Positions 8,628 through 19,000 of a stretch of 64,000 nt of DNA are shown piece after piece. Source of the stretch: Methanobrevibacter sp. (GTDB lineage: Archaea; Methanobacteriota; Methanobacteria; Methanobacteriales; Methanobacteriaceae); contig NZ_SUTI01000011.1 of NCBI RefSeq assembly GCF_015062985.1, positions 6,404-70,403 of the forward strand, in the 5' to 3' direction. A program made the translations under genes and the position numbers. Below the pieces are notes generated by a model that saw only the letters and a list, made by a program, of their open reading frames with translations, had not been told where the DNA came from and searched no databases. Every line of letters starts with the position of its first letter. Positions within the stretch are counted from its first letter, which is position 1.

Positions 8628-9602
8628 ATGTATTATCCTAGGGAATACGGCAATCATATTATGAGCTCTTTTGAATTTGAGTCAGGAAGTGTTTTGGAAA
8701 ATGTGAATGTGGAATATTCAACTTCAGGCGTCCCTAAATATGATGATGAAGGAAACATTATCAATGCAATTCTTTATTTCCCAACTCTTAAAGGAGGGCA
8801 CTCCATTTTAGCCAAATTCCATGATATTATTTATAATTTCAATAAAGAGGATTATTTTTTTATTAAGATTACTTCTCTTGGAGCTCCCGGTTCATGTTCT
8901 CCATCTACAACAGGTTTAAAACATAATTTTCCAGCGTATTCTGTTAAGGATAGGGTAAATTTTAAAAGACAGTTTTTGGCTGAAAAATTTGGAGATATTA
9001 AAAAAGTATTGGGACTTATTGGTGAAGGTACTGGAGGATTCGACGTTTATACATGGGCCTGCGAATATCCTGATGAAATGGAATTCATCATGGTTTTAAA
9101 TTCCACTTATAAAAACTATGGCCATCGGTATGTTGTGCTTAAAGCCACTGAAGCAATGATTGATTCCTGTGATGATTTTTACAATAATGAGTATAGTCCT
9201 TCTGTAACTAAACTGATTGTTGCAATTGCAAAATTAAGGTTCATGTTTTATTATTCAGAAAATATTTTTAATGAGTTAAATAATGATGAAATAGATGTGC
9301 TGATGGATGATTATGTTGATGAAGCTTTATTCATGGATATCTATGATTTTAAATCAAGAAATGATTGCCTTTTGGAATATGATACTTTTGATAAATTATC
9401 CGATATTAAAGCAAAATCATTGATTTTAGGAATTGAAGATTATTTGTCATTCAACACTAAAAATGACATTTTACCTTTAAAGGACATTATAAAAGATTCA
9501 AAAATAATCACTATCCATGGAAAAGAAAGTTATTATAAAGAATTTGATTATACCGAAATAGGTTTGGAAATAGTATCTTTTTTAAATCAGTTTAAACACT
9601 AA
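8628..9602 (+). CDS. MetX-like alpha/beta hydrolase paralogue, catalytic residues lost
   Basis: 324-residue paralogue of the protein at 7319: the shared core includes GSCSPSTTGLK and NFxxQFLxEKF. The nucleophile elbow reads GEGTGG instead of GNSMGG, so the catalytic Ser is replaced by Gly134, and the C-terminal region that should carry the His reads KESYYKEF. Only the Asp (Asp271) remains. The reading frame is intact and has a ribosome site (AAGGTG) and its own upstream region, so it is probably a pseudoenzyme rather than a decaying gene. It may regulate or bind the same ligand as its active neighbour. Confidence 0.75.
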   Translation: MYYPREYGNHIMSSFEFESGSVLENVNVEYSTSGVPKYDDEGNIINAILYFPTLKGGHSILAKFHDIIYNFNKEDYFFIKITSLGAPGSCSPSTTGLKHNFPAYSVKDRVNFKRQFLAEKFGDIKKVLGLIGEGTGGFDVYTWACEYPDEMEFIMVLNSTYKNYGHRYVVLKATEAMIDSCDDFYNNEYSPSVTKLIVAIAKLRFMFYYSENIFNELNNDEIDVLMDDYVDEALFMDIYDFKSRNDCLLEYDTFDKLSDIKAKSLILGIEDYLSFNTKNDILPLKDIIKDSKIITIHGKESYYKEFDYTEIGLEIVSFLNQFKH

Positions 9603-9719
9603 TCTCCTTTTTTTCGTAAGGGCACAATGCCAGTGTCTCCATTAATGCATTTAAATCAAAATTCATAATTTTTTTTATCGATTCGTTTAAAAAGCCTATC
9701 GGCGTTTGAAAAATTTTTT

Positions 9720-9761
9720 AAAAAATTAAAAATAAAAAAGTAAAAGCTAGTTAAACTAGCT
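9720..9761 (-). terminator. Terminator of the rnz-mscS-nadA transcript
   Basis: A perfect hairpin, AGCTAGTT / AACTAGCT with a one-base spacer (9745-9761), overlaps the nadA stop codon and is followed on the minus strand by T-rich sequence. It is one of the clearest terminators in the window. Confidence 0.75.
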
Positions 9762-10677
9762 ATTTTGACACATTAAGCATGTGTTCGACTGCTTTTCGGG
9801 ATTTGTCAGCAACATCTTTAGGTAATGTAACTTCAGGAGTTTCATTGACAAGGGAATCTCTTATTTTTTCTAATGAATGCATTTTCATTGTTTTACAGAT
9901 TGCCCCTTCAAGCAATGGGTATAATTTTTTACCCGGAACTTCGGCATTGATTCTTGTTATCATATCAATTTCGGTTCCGATAACAAATTCTTCCTTGTCG
10001 CTTTCAGCAATATGCCTTAACATTCCGCCGGTAGACATCACAACATCACACGCTTTTTGAACTTTAATATCACATTCAGGATGGCAGATAATTTCTGCAT
10101 TAGGGTACTGTTCCCTTTTAAGTTCAACGTCTTCAACATGGAATAGCCTGTGAACATAGCAGTGACCGTCTCTTGGGACAGGAATAATTTCTTTGTCAAT
10201 CTTTTCTGCAACATGTGTTCCCAGGTTTTTATCCGGTCCGAATAATATTTTGTCATGAGGCAAGCTTTCGGCAACTTTCACAGCATTGGCTGATGTACAT
10301 AAAGTATCAGCATGTTGTTTAGCTTCAGCAATACTATTCACATAAAGGATTACTCCAGCATCAGGATGTTCTTCTTTGGCTTTCAATAGCACATCTTCAG
10401 GCAGCATATGTGCCATAGGACATTCCGCTTCGAGATCAGGAATGACAATCTTTTTATCCGGATTTAATATATGAGCTGTTTCAGCCATGAAGTCTACACC
10501 ACAGAAGATAACTAAATCTTTGTCCTCAATTTCTGAAGCTTTTATACATAACTCTAGAGAATCTCCAAGAAAATCTGCTATTTCCTGCACTTCTTTAGGT
10601 TGGTAGTTGTGTGCAAGTATTATTGCGTTTTTTTCGTCTTTCAATTTCAAAATTTCTTCTTGAATGGAACTACTCAT
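9760..10677 (-). CDS. nadA: Quinolinate synthase NadA
   Basis: Condenses iminoaspartate with dihydroxyacetone phosphate to quinolinate, the second step of NAD synthesis from aspartate. About 305 residues, normal length. The opening AIILAHNYQ and the cluster cysteines in LEAECPM, ICHPECD and GAICKTM match the three-cysteine [4Fe-4S] enzyme; MSTGGM is also typical. I prefer the ATG at 10677 (GGTGA just upstream) over the in-frame GTG at 10686. The start overlaps the stop of mscS by eight bases. nadC lies nearby on the other strand and nadX at 47.2 kb completes the pathway. Confidence 0.93.
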   Translation of the reverse strand: MSSSIQEEILKLKDEKNAIILAHNYQPKEVQEIADFLGDSLELCIKASEIEDKDLVIFCGVDFMAETAHILNPDKKIVIPDLEAECPMAHMLPEDVLLKAKEEHPDAGVILYVNSIAEAKQHADTLCTSANAVKVAESLPHDKILFGPDKNLGTHVAEKIDKEIIPVPRDGHCYVHRLFHVEDVELKREQYPNAEIICHPECDIKVQKACDVVMSTGGMLRHIAESDKEEFVIGTEIDMITRINAEVPGKKLYPLLEGAICKTMKMHSLEKIRDSLVNETPEVTLPKDVADKSRKAVEHMLNVSK

Positions 10678-11458
10678 TTTTTTCACCCATTTTCATTATA
10701 TATTTTCGAATATCGTTAGCAATTATTAACTTATATTTGTCTTTAGTTCTTATTATCAGTTTACGTCTGTCGCCAGTATCAATATCTTTTACCCAAAAGG
10801 ATACTTTAACTTTAATTTGTTTGAAGCTGGTTTCCCTTAAATAAACATTGGGGCTCGGTGAATCAGCTATTGCATCGTAAGTTGAAATTTTCTTAATAAT
10901 ATACTCACTGAATTCTTCAGTATCAATATCTAAAGGCAATCCAACAATAAGATCGACCCGGCATAGTTCATTGGATTGGAATTCAAGATATGGATTATTT
11001 GTTAATGTGGAGTTTGGAACATGGATTTTTATACCTAAATCATCAACGATAAGGGTTGACCTAAGAGATATGCGCTCGACGATTCCTTTTTTGCCATCGA
11101 TTTCAATAGTGTCTCCGACTTTAATACTTTTACCAAGTATTAATATGATTCCTGAAAATAAATTGGAAATAATGTCTTGAGCTGCAAAACTCGCTGCAAT
11201 ACCTACAATACCTAAACTCAATAATGTTCCTGCGAGATTTATTCCAAAGAACTGTAAAATATACATTAATGAAACAAAATATATGGTGTAAGTTATAATG
11301 TCTTTCAGCAGGTATGATGCAGTCATGTCCTTGGCGCGGTTTTCCCTGTGTTTCATTACATATGTTAAAACTCTAGTAATGATTGCAGTTGAAAATATAA
11401 TGATTAATATGTAAAGTAGGATTCGTGTATTATTTCCAAGTGTTGTTATGATGTCCAT
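10670..11458 (-). CDS. mscS: Small-conductance mechanosensitive channel, MscS family
   Basis: 262-residue membrane protein with N-terminal transmembrane helices and the MscS pore/beta-domain signature: LSLGIVGIAASFAAQDII (pore helix TM3), NLFSGIILI and the cytoplasmic region VGDTIEIDGKKGIVERISLRST. It opens under membrane tension to release solutes after osmotic downshock. The ATG at 11458 has AATGAT upstream; an in-frame TTG at 11476 lies inside the rnz gene and is less likely. It sits between rnz and nadA on one probable transcript; no functional link with those genes is obvious. Confidence 0.9.
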   Translation of the reverse strand: MDIITTLGNNTRILLYILIIIFSTAIITRVLTYVMKHRENRAKDMTASYLLKDIITYTIYFVSLMYILQFFGINLAGTLLSLGIVGIAASFAAQDIISNLFSGIILILGKSIKVGDTIEIDGKKGIVERISLRSTLIVDDLGIKIHVPNSTLTNNPYLEFQSNELCRVDLIVGLPLDIDTEEFSEYIIKKISTYDAIADSPSPNVYLRETSFKQIKVKVSFWVKDIDTGDRRKLIIRTKDKYKLIIANDIRKYIMKMGEKNE

Positions 11459-11462
11459 AGTA

Positions 11463-12365
11463 TCATTTAAGTTCAATTTCCATTAAATCGTAAGCAATTT
11501 CGGTATTTTCAAAAATTTCTCGAGCTTCATTCAGTAGGATTTTAGAAAATTCCCCATTATAACGTGTGCTTATATGGGTCAATATTAATCCTTTACAATT
11601 TGATTGCTTTGCAACATATGCAGCATCCGCTGCGGTTGAATGCCCATGTTCCTCTGCATTTTCCTCCTCTTGCCTTGAAAATGTTGATTCATGAATTAGG
11701 AGTGTACTGTCTTTTGCAAGGTCAATCATTTCTTCACAAGGTCGTGTGTCTCCGGAGTAGGTGAATTTGATTCCTTTCCTAGGTTCCCCAAGAACTTGTT
11801 CGGGTTTTATGATTCGCCCATCAATTTCAACCGTTTCTCCATTGTGTAATTTGCCGAAAAGAGGGCCTACGGGAACTCCTAATTCAATAGCTTTTTCTCT
11901 CAAAAACCTTGGCTTTTTCTTTTCCTCAATGGAATATGCAAGAGATGGAACATTATGTCTGACGGATTGGCATTTGATGATGTATTCTTCAGTTTCTTCA
12001 ATGATTCCCGGTTCTATTTCAATGAATTCAAGAGGGTATTCATATTTGCAGTAACCGAAGTTAAATATTGCATCTCTGACTTTGTACAATCCTTTAGGAC
12101 CATATATTGTTAGTTTTTCTTCCCTACCGTGCAGTCCAAGTGATTGCATGAGCCCTGGAAGACCTAAGATATGGTCTCCATGGAAATGTGTGATAAATAT
12201 CTTGGATATTTTCATAGGACTCACTTTTGTGTGAAGCATTTGTCTTTGAGTTCCTTCCCCACAATCAAATAACATCACTTTTCCGAATGCCTTAAGGGCA
12301 ATTGAAACATGATTTCTCTCTTTCGAATGAACTGCTGAAGAAGTTCCTAAAAATATTATTTCCAT
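11463..12365 (-). CDS. rnz: Ribonuclease Z (tRNA 3' endonuclease)
   Basis: 300-residue short-form RNase Z, the metallo-beta-lactamase-fold nuclease that cuts the 3' trailer from tRNA precursors. Seen: FLGTSSAVHSKERN at the N-terminus, the zinc motif HFHGDH at 60-65, YSGDTRP, HESTF and a late LTHISTRY. Length and motif order are standard for the short form. It heads a minus-strand unit with mscS and nadA and is divergent from nadC across a 64-base gap. Confidence 0.94.
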   Translation of the reverse strand: MEIIFLGTSSAVHSKERNHVSIALKAFGKVMLFDCGEGTQRQMLHTKVSPMKISKIFITHFHGDHILGLPGLMQSLGLHGREEKLTIYGPKGLYKVRDAIFNFGYCKYEYPLEFIEIEPGIIEETEEYIIKCQSVRHNVPSLAYSIEEKKKPRFLREKAIELGVPVGPLFGKLHNGETVEIDGRIIKPEQVLGEPRKGIKFTYSGDTRPCEEMIDLAKDSTLLIHESTFSRQEEENAEEHGHSTAADAAYVAKQSNCKGLILTHISTRYNGEFSKILLNEAREIFENTEIAYDLMEIELK

Positions 12366-12429
12366 ATAATCACTTATATTATAGGATAAATATATATTTT
12401 AATTAAATTATTATAGTTTAGGTGATTTT

Positions 12430-13254
12430 TTGGATAAAATTATAGAATACATGTTGGCCGAAGATGAGGGATTCGGAGATATTACTTCAAATGCAGTAGT
12501 TGAAAAAGATTTGGAAGTGTCTGCTCAAATAATTTCAAAAGATAACGGAATTTTAGCAGGAATGGATATAATTAGAGAGGTATTTGAAGAATATGGTGTT
12601 AAAGTTAACTTCTGGCTAAAGGATGGATCTCCAATATCTGAAAATGATTTGTTAATGTCTGTTGCAGGCGATGCAAGGACAATTCTGCTTCTGGAGAGGA
12701 CAGTTTTGAATTTATCTATGAGGATGAGTGGTGTGGCCAGTGCAGCCAATCATTATATTAATATTGTTAAGGATTATGATGTGAGAGTTGCCGGAACACG
12801 TAAGACATCCCCCGCAATCGCCAAATTTGATAAATATGCACTGCAAATTGGAGGAGCCGATACTCACCGCTTTAGTTTGGATGACATGGTTTTAATTAAG
12901 GACAACCATATTGCAACATGCGAAAACCCTCTTGATGCGCTTCTAAAAGCTAAAGCAAAAACCAGCTTTTCTAAAAAAATTGAAATTGAAGTGGAAACTT
13001 TGGATGATGCAATTGAATGTGTAAAAAATGGTGCAGATATTGTGATGCTTGACAATATGTCTGGTGCCGAGGTCAAAGAGGTTATTGAAGAGCTTGAAAA
13101 ACTTAACATCCGCCAAAATTCATTGATTGAAGTCTCAGGAGGAATCACTGAAGAAAATATCCTGGATTATGTTGAGTATGGGGTGGACATTATCTCCATT
13201 GGAGCTTTAACACATTCCTCAAGAAGTTTAAATTTCAGTTTAAGAATTGATTAA
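12430..13254 (+). CDS. nadC: Nicotinate-nucleotide pyrophosphorylase (quinolinate phosphoribosyltransferase) NadC
   Basis: Converts quinolinate and PRPP to nicotinate mononucleotide, the third step of NAD synthesis. 274 residues, normal length. Seen: EDxGFGDITS at the N-terminus, NLSMRMSGVAS, the PRPP/quinolinate binding VAGTRKTSP, DTHRFSLDDMVLIKDNH and the C-terminal EVSGGI and ISIGALTHS. The start is TTG at 12430, fixed by GGTGAT three bases before it; no ATG is available near. It is divergent from the rnz-mscS-nadA unit, so nadA and nadC may share control through the 64-base region. Confidence 0.94.
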   Translation: MDKIIEYMLAEDEGFGDITSNAVVEKDLEVSAQIISKDNGILAGMDIIREVFEEYGVKVNFWLKDGSPISENDLLMSVAGDARTILLLERTVLNLSMRMSGVASAANHYINIVKDYDVRVAGTRKTSPAIAKFDKYALQIGGADTHRFSLDDMVLIKDNHIATCENPLDALLKAKAKTSFSKKIEIEVETLDDAIECVKNGADIVMLDNMSGAEVKEVIEELEKLNIRQNSLIEVSGGITEENILDYVEYGVDIISIGALTHSSRSLNFSLRID

Positions 13255-13256
13255 GA

Positions 13257-14777
13257 CTATAACCTCAAGGATAACTTTTCTTTCAATTCTTCATTGCTCA
13301 TTTCAGTGATGAACGTTTCATCACTGCTGATGGCTTTTTCAGCTAAATTCAGTTTATTTTTACTCATTTCATCAATTACTTCTTCAAGTGTTCCTTTGGT
13401 GATGAATCTGTAAACCATCACATCACTTTTTTGGCCAATGCGATGTACACGGTCCGTTGCCTGGTTTTCTATGGCAGGATTCCACCATAAGTCATAGTGA
13501 ATGACATTTTGGGCTGCAGTCAAGTTCAGTCCCACACCGCCGGTCTTAAGTGTTGCAACCAGAATTTTGCAATCCTTATCTTCCTGGAAATTGGAAATCA
13601 CTTCACTTCTCTTCTGCTGTGTGAGCGAACCGTGTAGGAATAGCACGTCCTGCTTTAATTTCTTGGAAACTAATTTCTGTATGATTTCACCCATTTGCGC
13701 ATATTGGGTAAATATTATCACTTTTTCATCTACATCCAGAATATTTTCCAGAATGGTAATCAGCAGTTCCATCTTTCCGGATTCTGAAATTTTAGGATTA
13801 TCTGTGTGAAGGTATTGCGCCGGATGATTGCAGGCTTGCTTTAAGGCGGTTATGATGTTTAGGATAATTCCTCTTCGTTCAATACCTGTTTTTCCTTCCA
13901 AATCCTCAAATATTCCATCCATTATTGCATTATACAATAGTATTTGCTTTTTTGTTAGGCTGCAGTAGATGTCATTTATAATTTTGTCAGGAAGTTCATC
14001 TTTGATGTTGTCGTCGCTTTTCAAGCGTCTCAATACAAAGGGTTTTGTGATAGCTTTAAATTTTTCCAGGGTTTTTGTCTCTTCAAGTCTTTCAATTCTC
14101 ATGACATAACTTGCCTTGAAATTGTCCAGACTGGATAAGTATCCCTTGTTCACGAAATCAAATATTGACCAGTAATCGGTTAATCTGTTTTCTATTGGAG
14201 TACCGGTCAATGCAATTTTATTGGATGCAGGAACACTTTTAATTGCCTTTGTTTGTTGAGTGTTGGGATTTTTAATGTTTTGCGCTTCATCAATAACGCA
14301 TATAAACCAAATCTTATCTAAAAACATGTCCAAATCAAGACGGATAACTCCATAAGATGTTAATATGATATCATAATCTTCAAAAGGGAATGTCCTATTT
14401 GATCCGTGATAGATGTAGTATGTCAGTTCGGGTGTGAATTTTTTGATTTCATTTTCCCAATTTGAAATCAGGGTGGGCGGAACGATTATTAATGACGGTT
14501 CATTATCCAGTGGATTCATTTCTTTAAAATGAAGGATGGTAGTTAAAACCTGAAGTGTTTTTCCAAGACCCATGTCATCTGCTAAAATGCATCCGAAGTT
14601 ATATTTGACGTTTTGAACCAACCATGAATATCCAATTTTTTGATAAGGCCTTAACTCTCCTGTCAGTGACTTTGGAACTTCATAAACCTTTGTGTCATTT
14701 ATCAACTTATTGAATCGAGCATAATCCTTCGGATCTTTTAATTGTTTTTTCATTATTTTTTTAAATTCAGAATCCAT
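13257..14777 (-). CDS. SNF2-family helicase/ATPase (core only)
   Basis: 506-residue SNF2/Rad54-type DNA translocase. The ATPase half has LRPYQKIGYSWL, LADDMGLGKTLQ (Walker A), IDEAQNIKN (motif II) and ALTGTPIENRL; the second half has IIFTQYAQMGE, FLHGSLTQQKR, GGVGLNLTAA and QATDRVHRIGQ. Both RecA lobes are complete. Compared with the 900-1000-residue proteins with N-terminal extensions or SWIM zinc fingers common in prokaryotes, this one starts almost directly at the helicase core, and the 200 bases upstream hold no coding remnant. It is probably a naturally short form. Confidence 0.88.
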   Translation of the reverse strand: MDSEFKKIMKKQLKDPKDYARFNKLINDTKVYEVPKSLTGELRPYQKIGYSWLVQNVKYNFGCILADDMGLGKTLQVLTTILHFKEMNPLDNEPSLIIVPPTLISNWENEIKKFTPELTYYIYHGSNRTFPFEDYDIILTSYGVIRLDLDMFLDKIWFICVIDEAQNIKNPNTQQTKAIKSVPASNKIALTGTPIENRLTDYWSIFDFVNKGYLSSLDNFKASYVMRIERLEETKTLEKFKAITKPFVLRRLKSDDNIKDELPDKIINDIYCSLTKKQILLYNAIMDGIFEDLEGKTGIERRGIILNIITALKQACNHPAQYLHTDNPKISESGKMELLITILENILDVDEKVIIFTQYAQMGEIIQKLVSKKLKQDVLFLHGSLTQQKRSEVISNFQEDKDCKILVATLKTGGVGLNLTAAQNVIHYDLWWNPAIENQATDRVHRIGQKSDVMVYRFITKGTLEEVIDEMSKNKLNLAEKAISSDETFITEMSNEELKEKLSLRL

Positions 14778-14981
14778 GTTTTTGTTCTCTTTAATTTTGC
14801 TAATTAAATATATTGAGTTAATTTATTAAAATATTCATTTTTTTCAGCACTTATTTTTATTTTTTGAATTTTCTTTTCAAAATTAATTCTTAAATTCTCC
14901 AAAAAACAAAGATTAATAATATAGTAAAATAATATATATTAAAGATAAAAAGTAATTTTATATTTTTTATATGGTGATTTA

Positions 14982-16064
14982 ATGGTAAAAATAGCTAAAT
15001 TAGCTTTGGAAGATGGCACTATTTTAAAAGGAGAAGCATTTGGTTATGAAACCACCAAATTGGGAGAACTTGTTTTTTCCACTGGTATGGGTGGTTATAC
15101 TGAATCTTTAACAGATCCGTCTTTTAAAGGGGAAATATTAATGTCCACTTATCCGCTTGAAGGAAATCATGGGGTAAGTGAAGAGTGGTATCAATCTGAT
15201 AAAATTCAGGTTGAAGGTTTTGTTTGTCGTGAGGTCTGTCGTGAAGTTTCTAATTTTGGACCTCAAAAAACATTGGATGAATTTTTAAAAGAATTTGAAA
15301 CTCCGGGAATAAGCGGAATTGATACTCGTGATTTAACACTTAAGATTCGTGAAAGAGGTTCTCTTAAAGCAGCAATAACTACAGAAGATATTGCTGATGA
15401 AGAATTGTTGGAAATGGCTCGCTCACAACCAAGTATTGAAGACAAGGATGTTGTGCCATTGGTATCAACTAAAGAAATTAAGGTTTTCAATGAAGATGCC
15501 GATAAAAAAGTTGCTTTAATTGATTGCGGCGTTAAAAAGAATATCATTAACTCATTTTTAGAAAGGGACATTGGTGTTGTTATTTTCCCTTATGATACTG
15601 ATTATAAAACAGTCTTGGATTACTCTCCAAACGGATTGATGATTACATCCGGACCCGGAAATCCTGACAGAGTTTCTGAAACCATAGAAACAATGAAAAA
15701 GTTATCAAACAGGTTGCCTATTTTTGGAATTTGTATGGGCCAACAATTAATCGCAAAATCTTTTGGAGCAAGGTCTTATAAAATGAAATTTGGACATAGG
15801 GGTGAAAATCAACCAGTTAAAGATTTAAACACTGGAAAAGTATTCATCACTTCACAAAATCATGGATTCACCATTGATAAAGAATCTTTAAAAGAAACTG
15901 ATTTGGTTTTAACACAAATCAACTTAAATGATGGAACTCCAGAAGGTATTTCCCATAAGGAATTGCCTATGCTTTGTATCCAGTACCACCCTGAAGCAGG
16001 TCCTGGTCCAAATGATACCAGAAGTATTTTTGACGAATTCAATCAAATGATGGATGATTATTAA
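14982..16064 (+). CDS. carA: Carbamoyl-phosphate synthase small (glutaminase) chain
   Basis: 360 residues. The N-terminal CarA domain (LEDGTILKGEAFGY, GGYTESLTDPS) is followed by a class I glutamine amidotransferase domain with the nucleophile Cys in GICMGQQL and the His/Glu pair in YHPEAGPGP. It releases ammonia from glutamine for CarB, supplying carbamoyl phosphate for arginine and pyrimidines. The ATG is three bases after GGTGAT, and a TATA-like element lies around 14931-14940. carB follows after 21 bases. Confidence 0.96.
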   Translation: MVKIAKLALEDGTILKGEAFGYETTKLGELVFSTGMGGYTESLTDPSFKGEILMSTYPLEGNHGVSEEWYQSDKIQVEGFVCREVCREVSNFGPQKTLDEFLKEFETPGISGIDTRDLTLKIRERGSLKAAITTEDIADEELLEMARSQPSIEDKDVVPLVSTKEIKVFNEDADKKVALIDCGVKKNIINSFLERDIGVVIFPYDTDYKTVLDYSPNGLMITSGPGNPDRVSETIETMKKLSNRLPIFGICMGQQLIAKSFGARSYKMKFGHRGENQPVKDLNTGKVFITSQNHGFTIDKESLKETDLVLTQINLNDGTPEGISHKELPMLCIQYHPEAGPGPNDTRSIFDEFNQMMDDY

Positions 16065-16085
16065 AAAATTTAATGAGGATTACAT

Positions 16086-19000
16086 ATGCCAGTTGATAAA
16101 GATATTAAAAAAGTATTGATTATTGGTTCTGGGCCTATTCAAATCGGACAAGCTGCAGAATTCGATTATTCAGGTTCACAAGCATGTAAATCACTAAGAG
16201 AAGAGGGTATTGAAACAGTATTAGTTAACAGTAATCCAGCTACAATACAAACAGACCTCGGAATGGCAGATACTGTTTATACTGAACCATTAACTCCGGA
16301 AGTAGTTGCAAAAATCATAGAAGAAGAAGACATAGATGCTATTTTACCAACCATGGGAGGACAAACAGGATTAAACATTGCAACAGGTCTCGGGGATTTA
16401 GGATTATTGGAAGGAATTAAAGTCATAGGATCTGATGTTCAAACAATTAAGGATGTGGAAGACCGTGATTTATTCGCTAATCTTATGGAAGAGATTGGTG
16501 AACAAATTCCAAAATGTCATGCTGTTGAAAGTGTTGAAGACGCCCTTAAAGCTGTTGAAGACATCGGTTATCCTGTTATTGTAAGACCGGCATTTACATT
16601 AGGCGGTACCGGTGGGGGAATAGCCCATAACGAAGAGGAATTGATTGAAATTGCTAATCATGGATTGGATATGAGTTTCATTAATCAAGTTCTCATTGAT
16701 GAATCAGTTCTCGGATGGAAAGAAATAGAATTTGAAGTAATGAGAGATAAGGAAGACACCTGTATAATTGTCTGTACTATGGAAAACATCGATCCGATGG
16801 GTATTCACACCGGAGACAGTGTCGTTGTTGCTCCTATTCAGAATTTGTGTGATGAAACCATCCAGAAAATGAGAGATGCTTCAATTAAGATTATCAGAGC
16901 ATTAGGAATTCGCGGTGGTTGTAATATTCAATTCGCACTTAACCCGGAAACTGATGAATATAAAGTCATCGAAGTAAATCCGCGTGTATCAAGAAGTAGT
17001 GCACTCGCATCAAAGGCTACAGGTTATCCAATCGCTAAAATTTCTTCAAAAGTGGCTTTAGGTTTAACTTTGGATGAAATTAAAAACGACATTACAAAAG
17101 AGACTCCTGCTTCTTTTGAACCGGCTATTGATTATGTTGTAATTAAAATCCCAAGATGGCCATTTGATAAATTTAAAGGAGTCAGCCGTCAAGTTGGAGT
17201 TCAGATGAAAGCTACTGGGGAAGTAATGGCTATCGGAAGAACATTTGAAGAGGCTTTCCAAAAGGCGCTCAGGTCACTTGACATGGGATTCGATGGATTT
17301 GAATATGTCGAATGGACTAAAGAAGACTTGGCAAATCCTACTGACTTAATCTATTTCCAAATTTATTCAGCAATCAAAGATGGAATGGATATTGATGAAA
17401 TCGGAAAAATCACCAAAATCGATAATTTCTTCTTATATAAAATCAGAAACATCGTCAATTTTGAAAATGATGTGACTGCTGAAAAACTTAATGATGAATT
17501 TTATTTAAGAAAAGCAAAACAGTTAGGTTGTTCTAATAAAAGATTGGCTGACTTGTCCGGCCAAACTGAAGAATACATTAGAAGCTTGCTTTCAAGATAC
17601 AATATTAAGCAATCCTATAAGATGGTAGATACCTGTGCTGCAGAGTTTGAAGCTAAAACTCCATACTACTACAGCAGCTACGATATAGGTAATGAACTTG
17701 TTTCCACTACCAAGAAAAAAGTTGTCATTCTCGGTGCAGGTCCTATTAGGATTGGTCAGGGTATAGAATTTGATTATTGCTGTGTTCACTCTTCTCTGGC
17801 TTTAAAAGAGGAAGGAATTGAAACAATCTTGATTAACAACAACCCGGAAACCGTAAGTACTGATTATGACATTTCCGATAAACTGTTCTTTGAACCTCTC
17901 ACTTTCGAAGATGTGATGGGTGTAATTGACCAGGAAAAACCTGATGGTGTTATTGTACAATTCGGTGGTCAGACATCAATTAACTTGGCAGTTCCACTTG
18001 CAAATGCAGGTGTTAAAATTTTAGGAACTCCATATGATAGTATTGATAGGGTAGAAGACAGGGAATTGTTTGCAGAACTTTTAGAAAAATTGCACATTCA
18101 TCAAGCTCCATACGGAACAGCCAATTCATTTGATGAAGCAAAAAAAATTGCAGAAAAAATTACTTTCCCAGTTTTAGTGCGTCCGTCATATGTTATCGGG
18201 GGAAGGGCAATGGAAATCGTTTATGACAACGATGAGCTTGAAGAGTATATGAAGGAAGCTGTAAAGGTATCTCCGGAACATCCAATTTTAGTGGATAAGT
18301 TCCTTGAAGACGCCATTGAACTTGACGTAGATATCTTATGTGATGGTGAAGACGTATTTATTGCGGGAATCATGGAGCACATTGAAGAAGCTGGTGTTCA
18401 CTCAGGTGACTCCGCTTGTGTAATACCTCCTCAAACCATTCCGGCACACATCCTGGATACAATTCGTGAAAACTCCACCAAATTAGCTTTAGAATTGGAT
18501 GTCAAAGGTTTAATGAATATTCAATACGCTGTAAAACTTGATGAAGAGATGGTTTACATTATTGAAGCAAACCCTCGTGCAAGTAGAACAGTTCCGTTTG
18601 TAAGTAAAGCCATCGGTGTTCCATTGGCTAAAGTTGCAACCTGGATTATGCAAGGCGCTAAATTGAAAGATTTCGGTTTGACCAAGGAAATAAAAATAGA
18701 TCATGTTGCAGTCAAAGAATCAGTATTCCCATTCTTGAAATTGCCTGAATCCGATACCGTATTAGGTCCGGAAATGAAATCAACCGGGGAAAGTATAGGT
18801 ATTGATGAAAATTATGGAATGGCATTTTACAAATCACAGCTTTCAGCAGGAATGGAATTACCTAAAGATGGTAAAATATTCATAAGTGTTAAAGAAACTG
18901 ATAAGAAAAAAATCAGACCTATTGCTGAGAAAGCAGCTAATTTAGGATTTAAAATCATGGCCACTGATGGTACTGGTGATGCTACTGGTTTGGATTCAGT

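Noticed and set aside
12366..12429. Riboswitch or operator between rnz and nadC
   Set aside because: The 64 bases are AT-rich with no convincing inverted repeat or conserved fold; only the GGTGAT site before nadC is clear.
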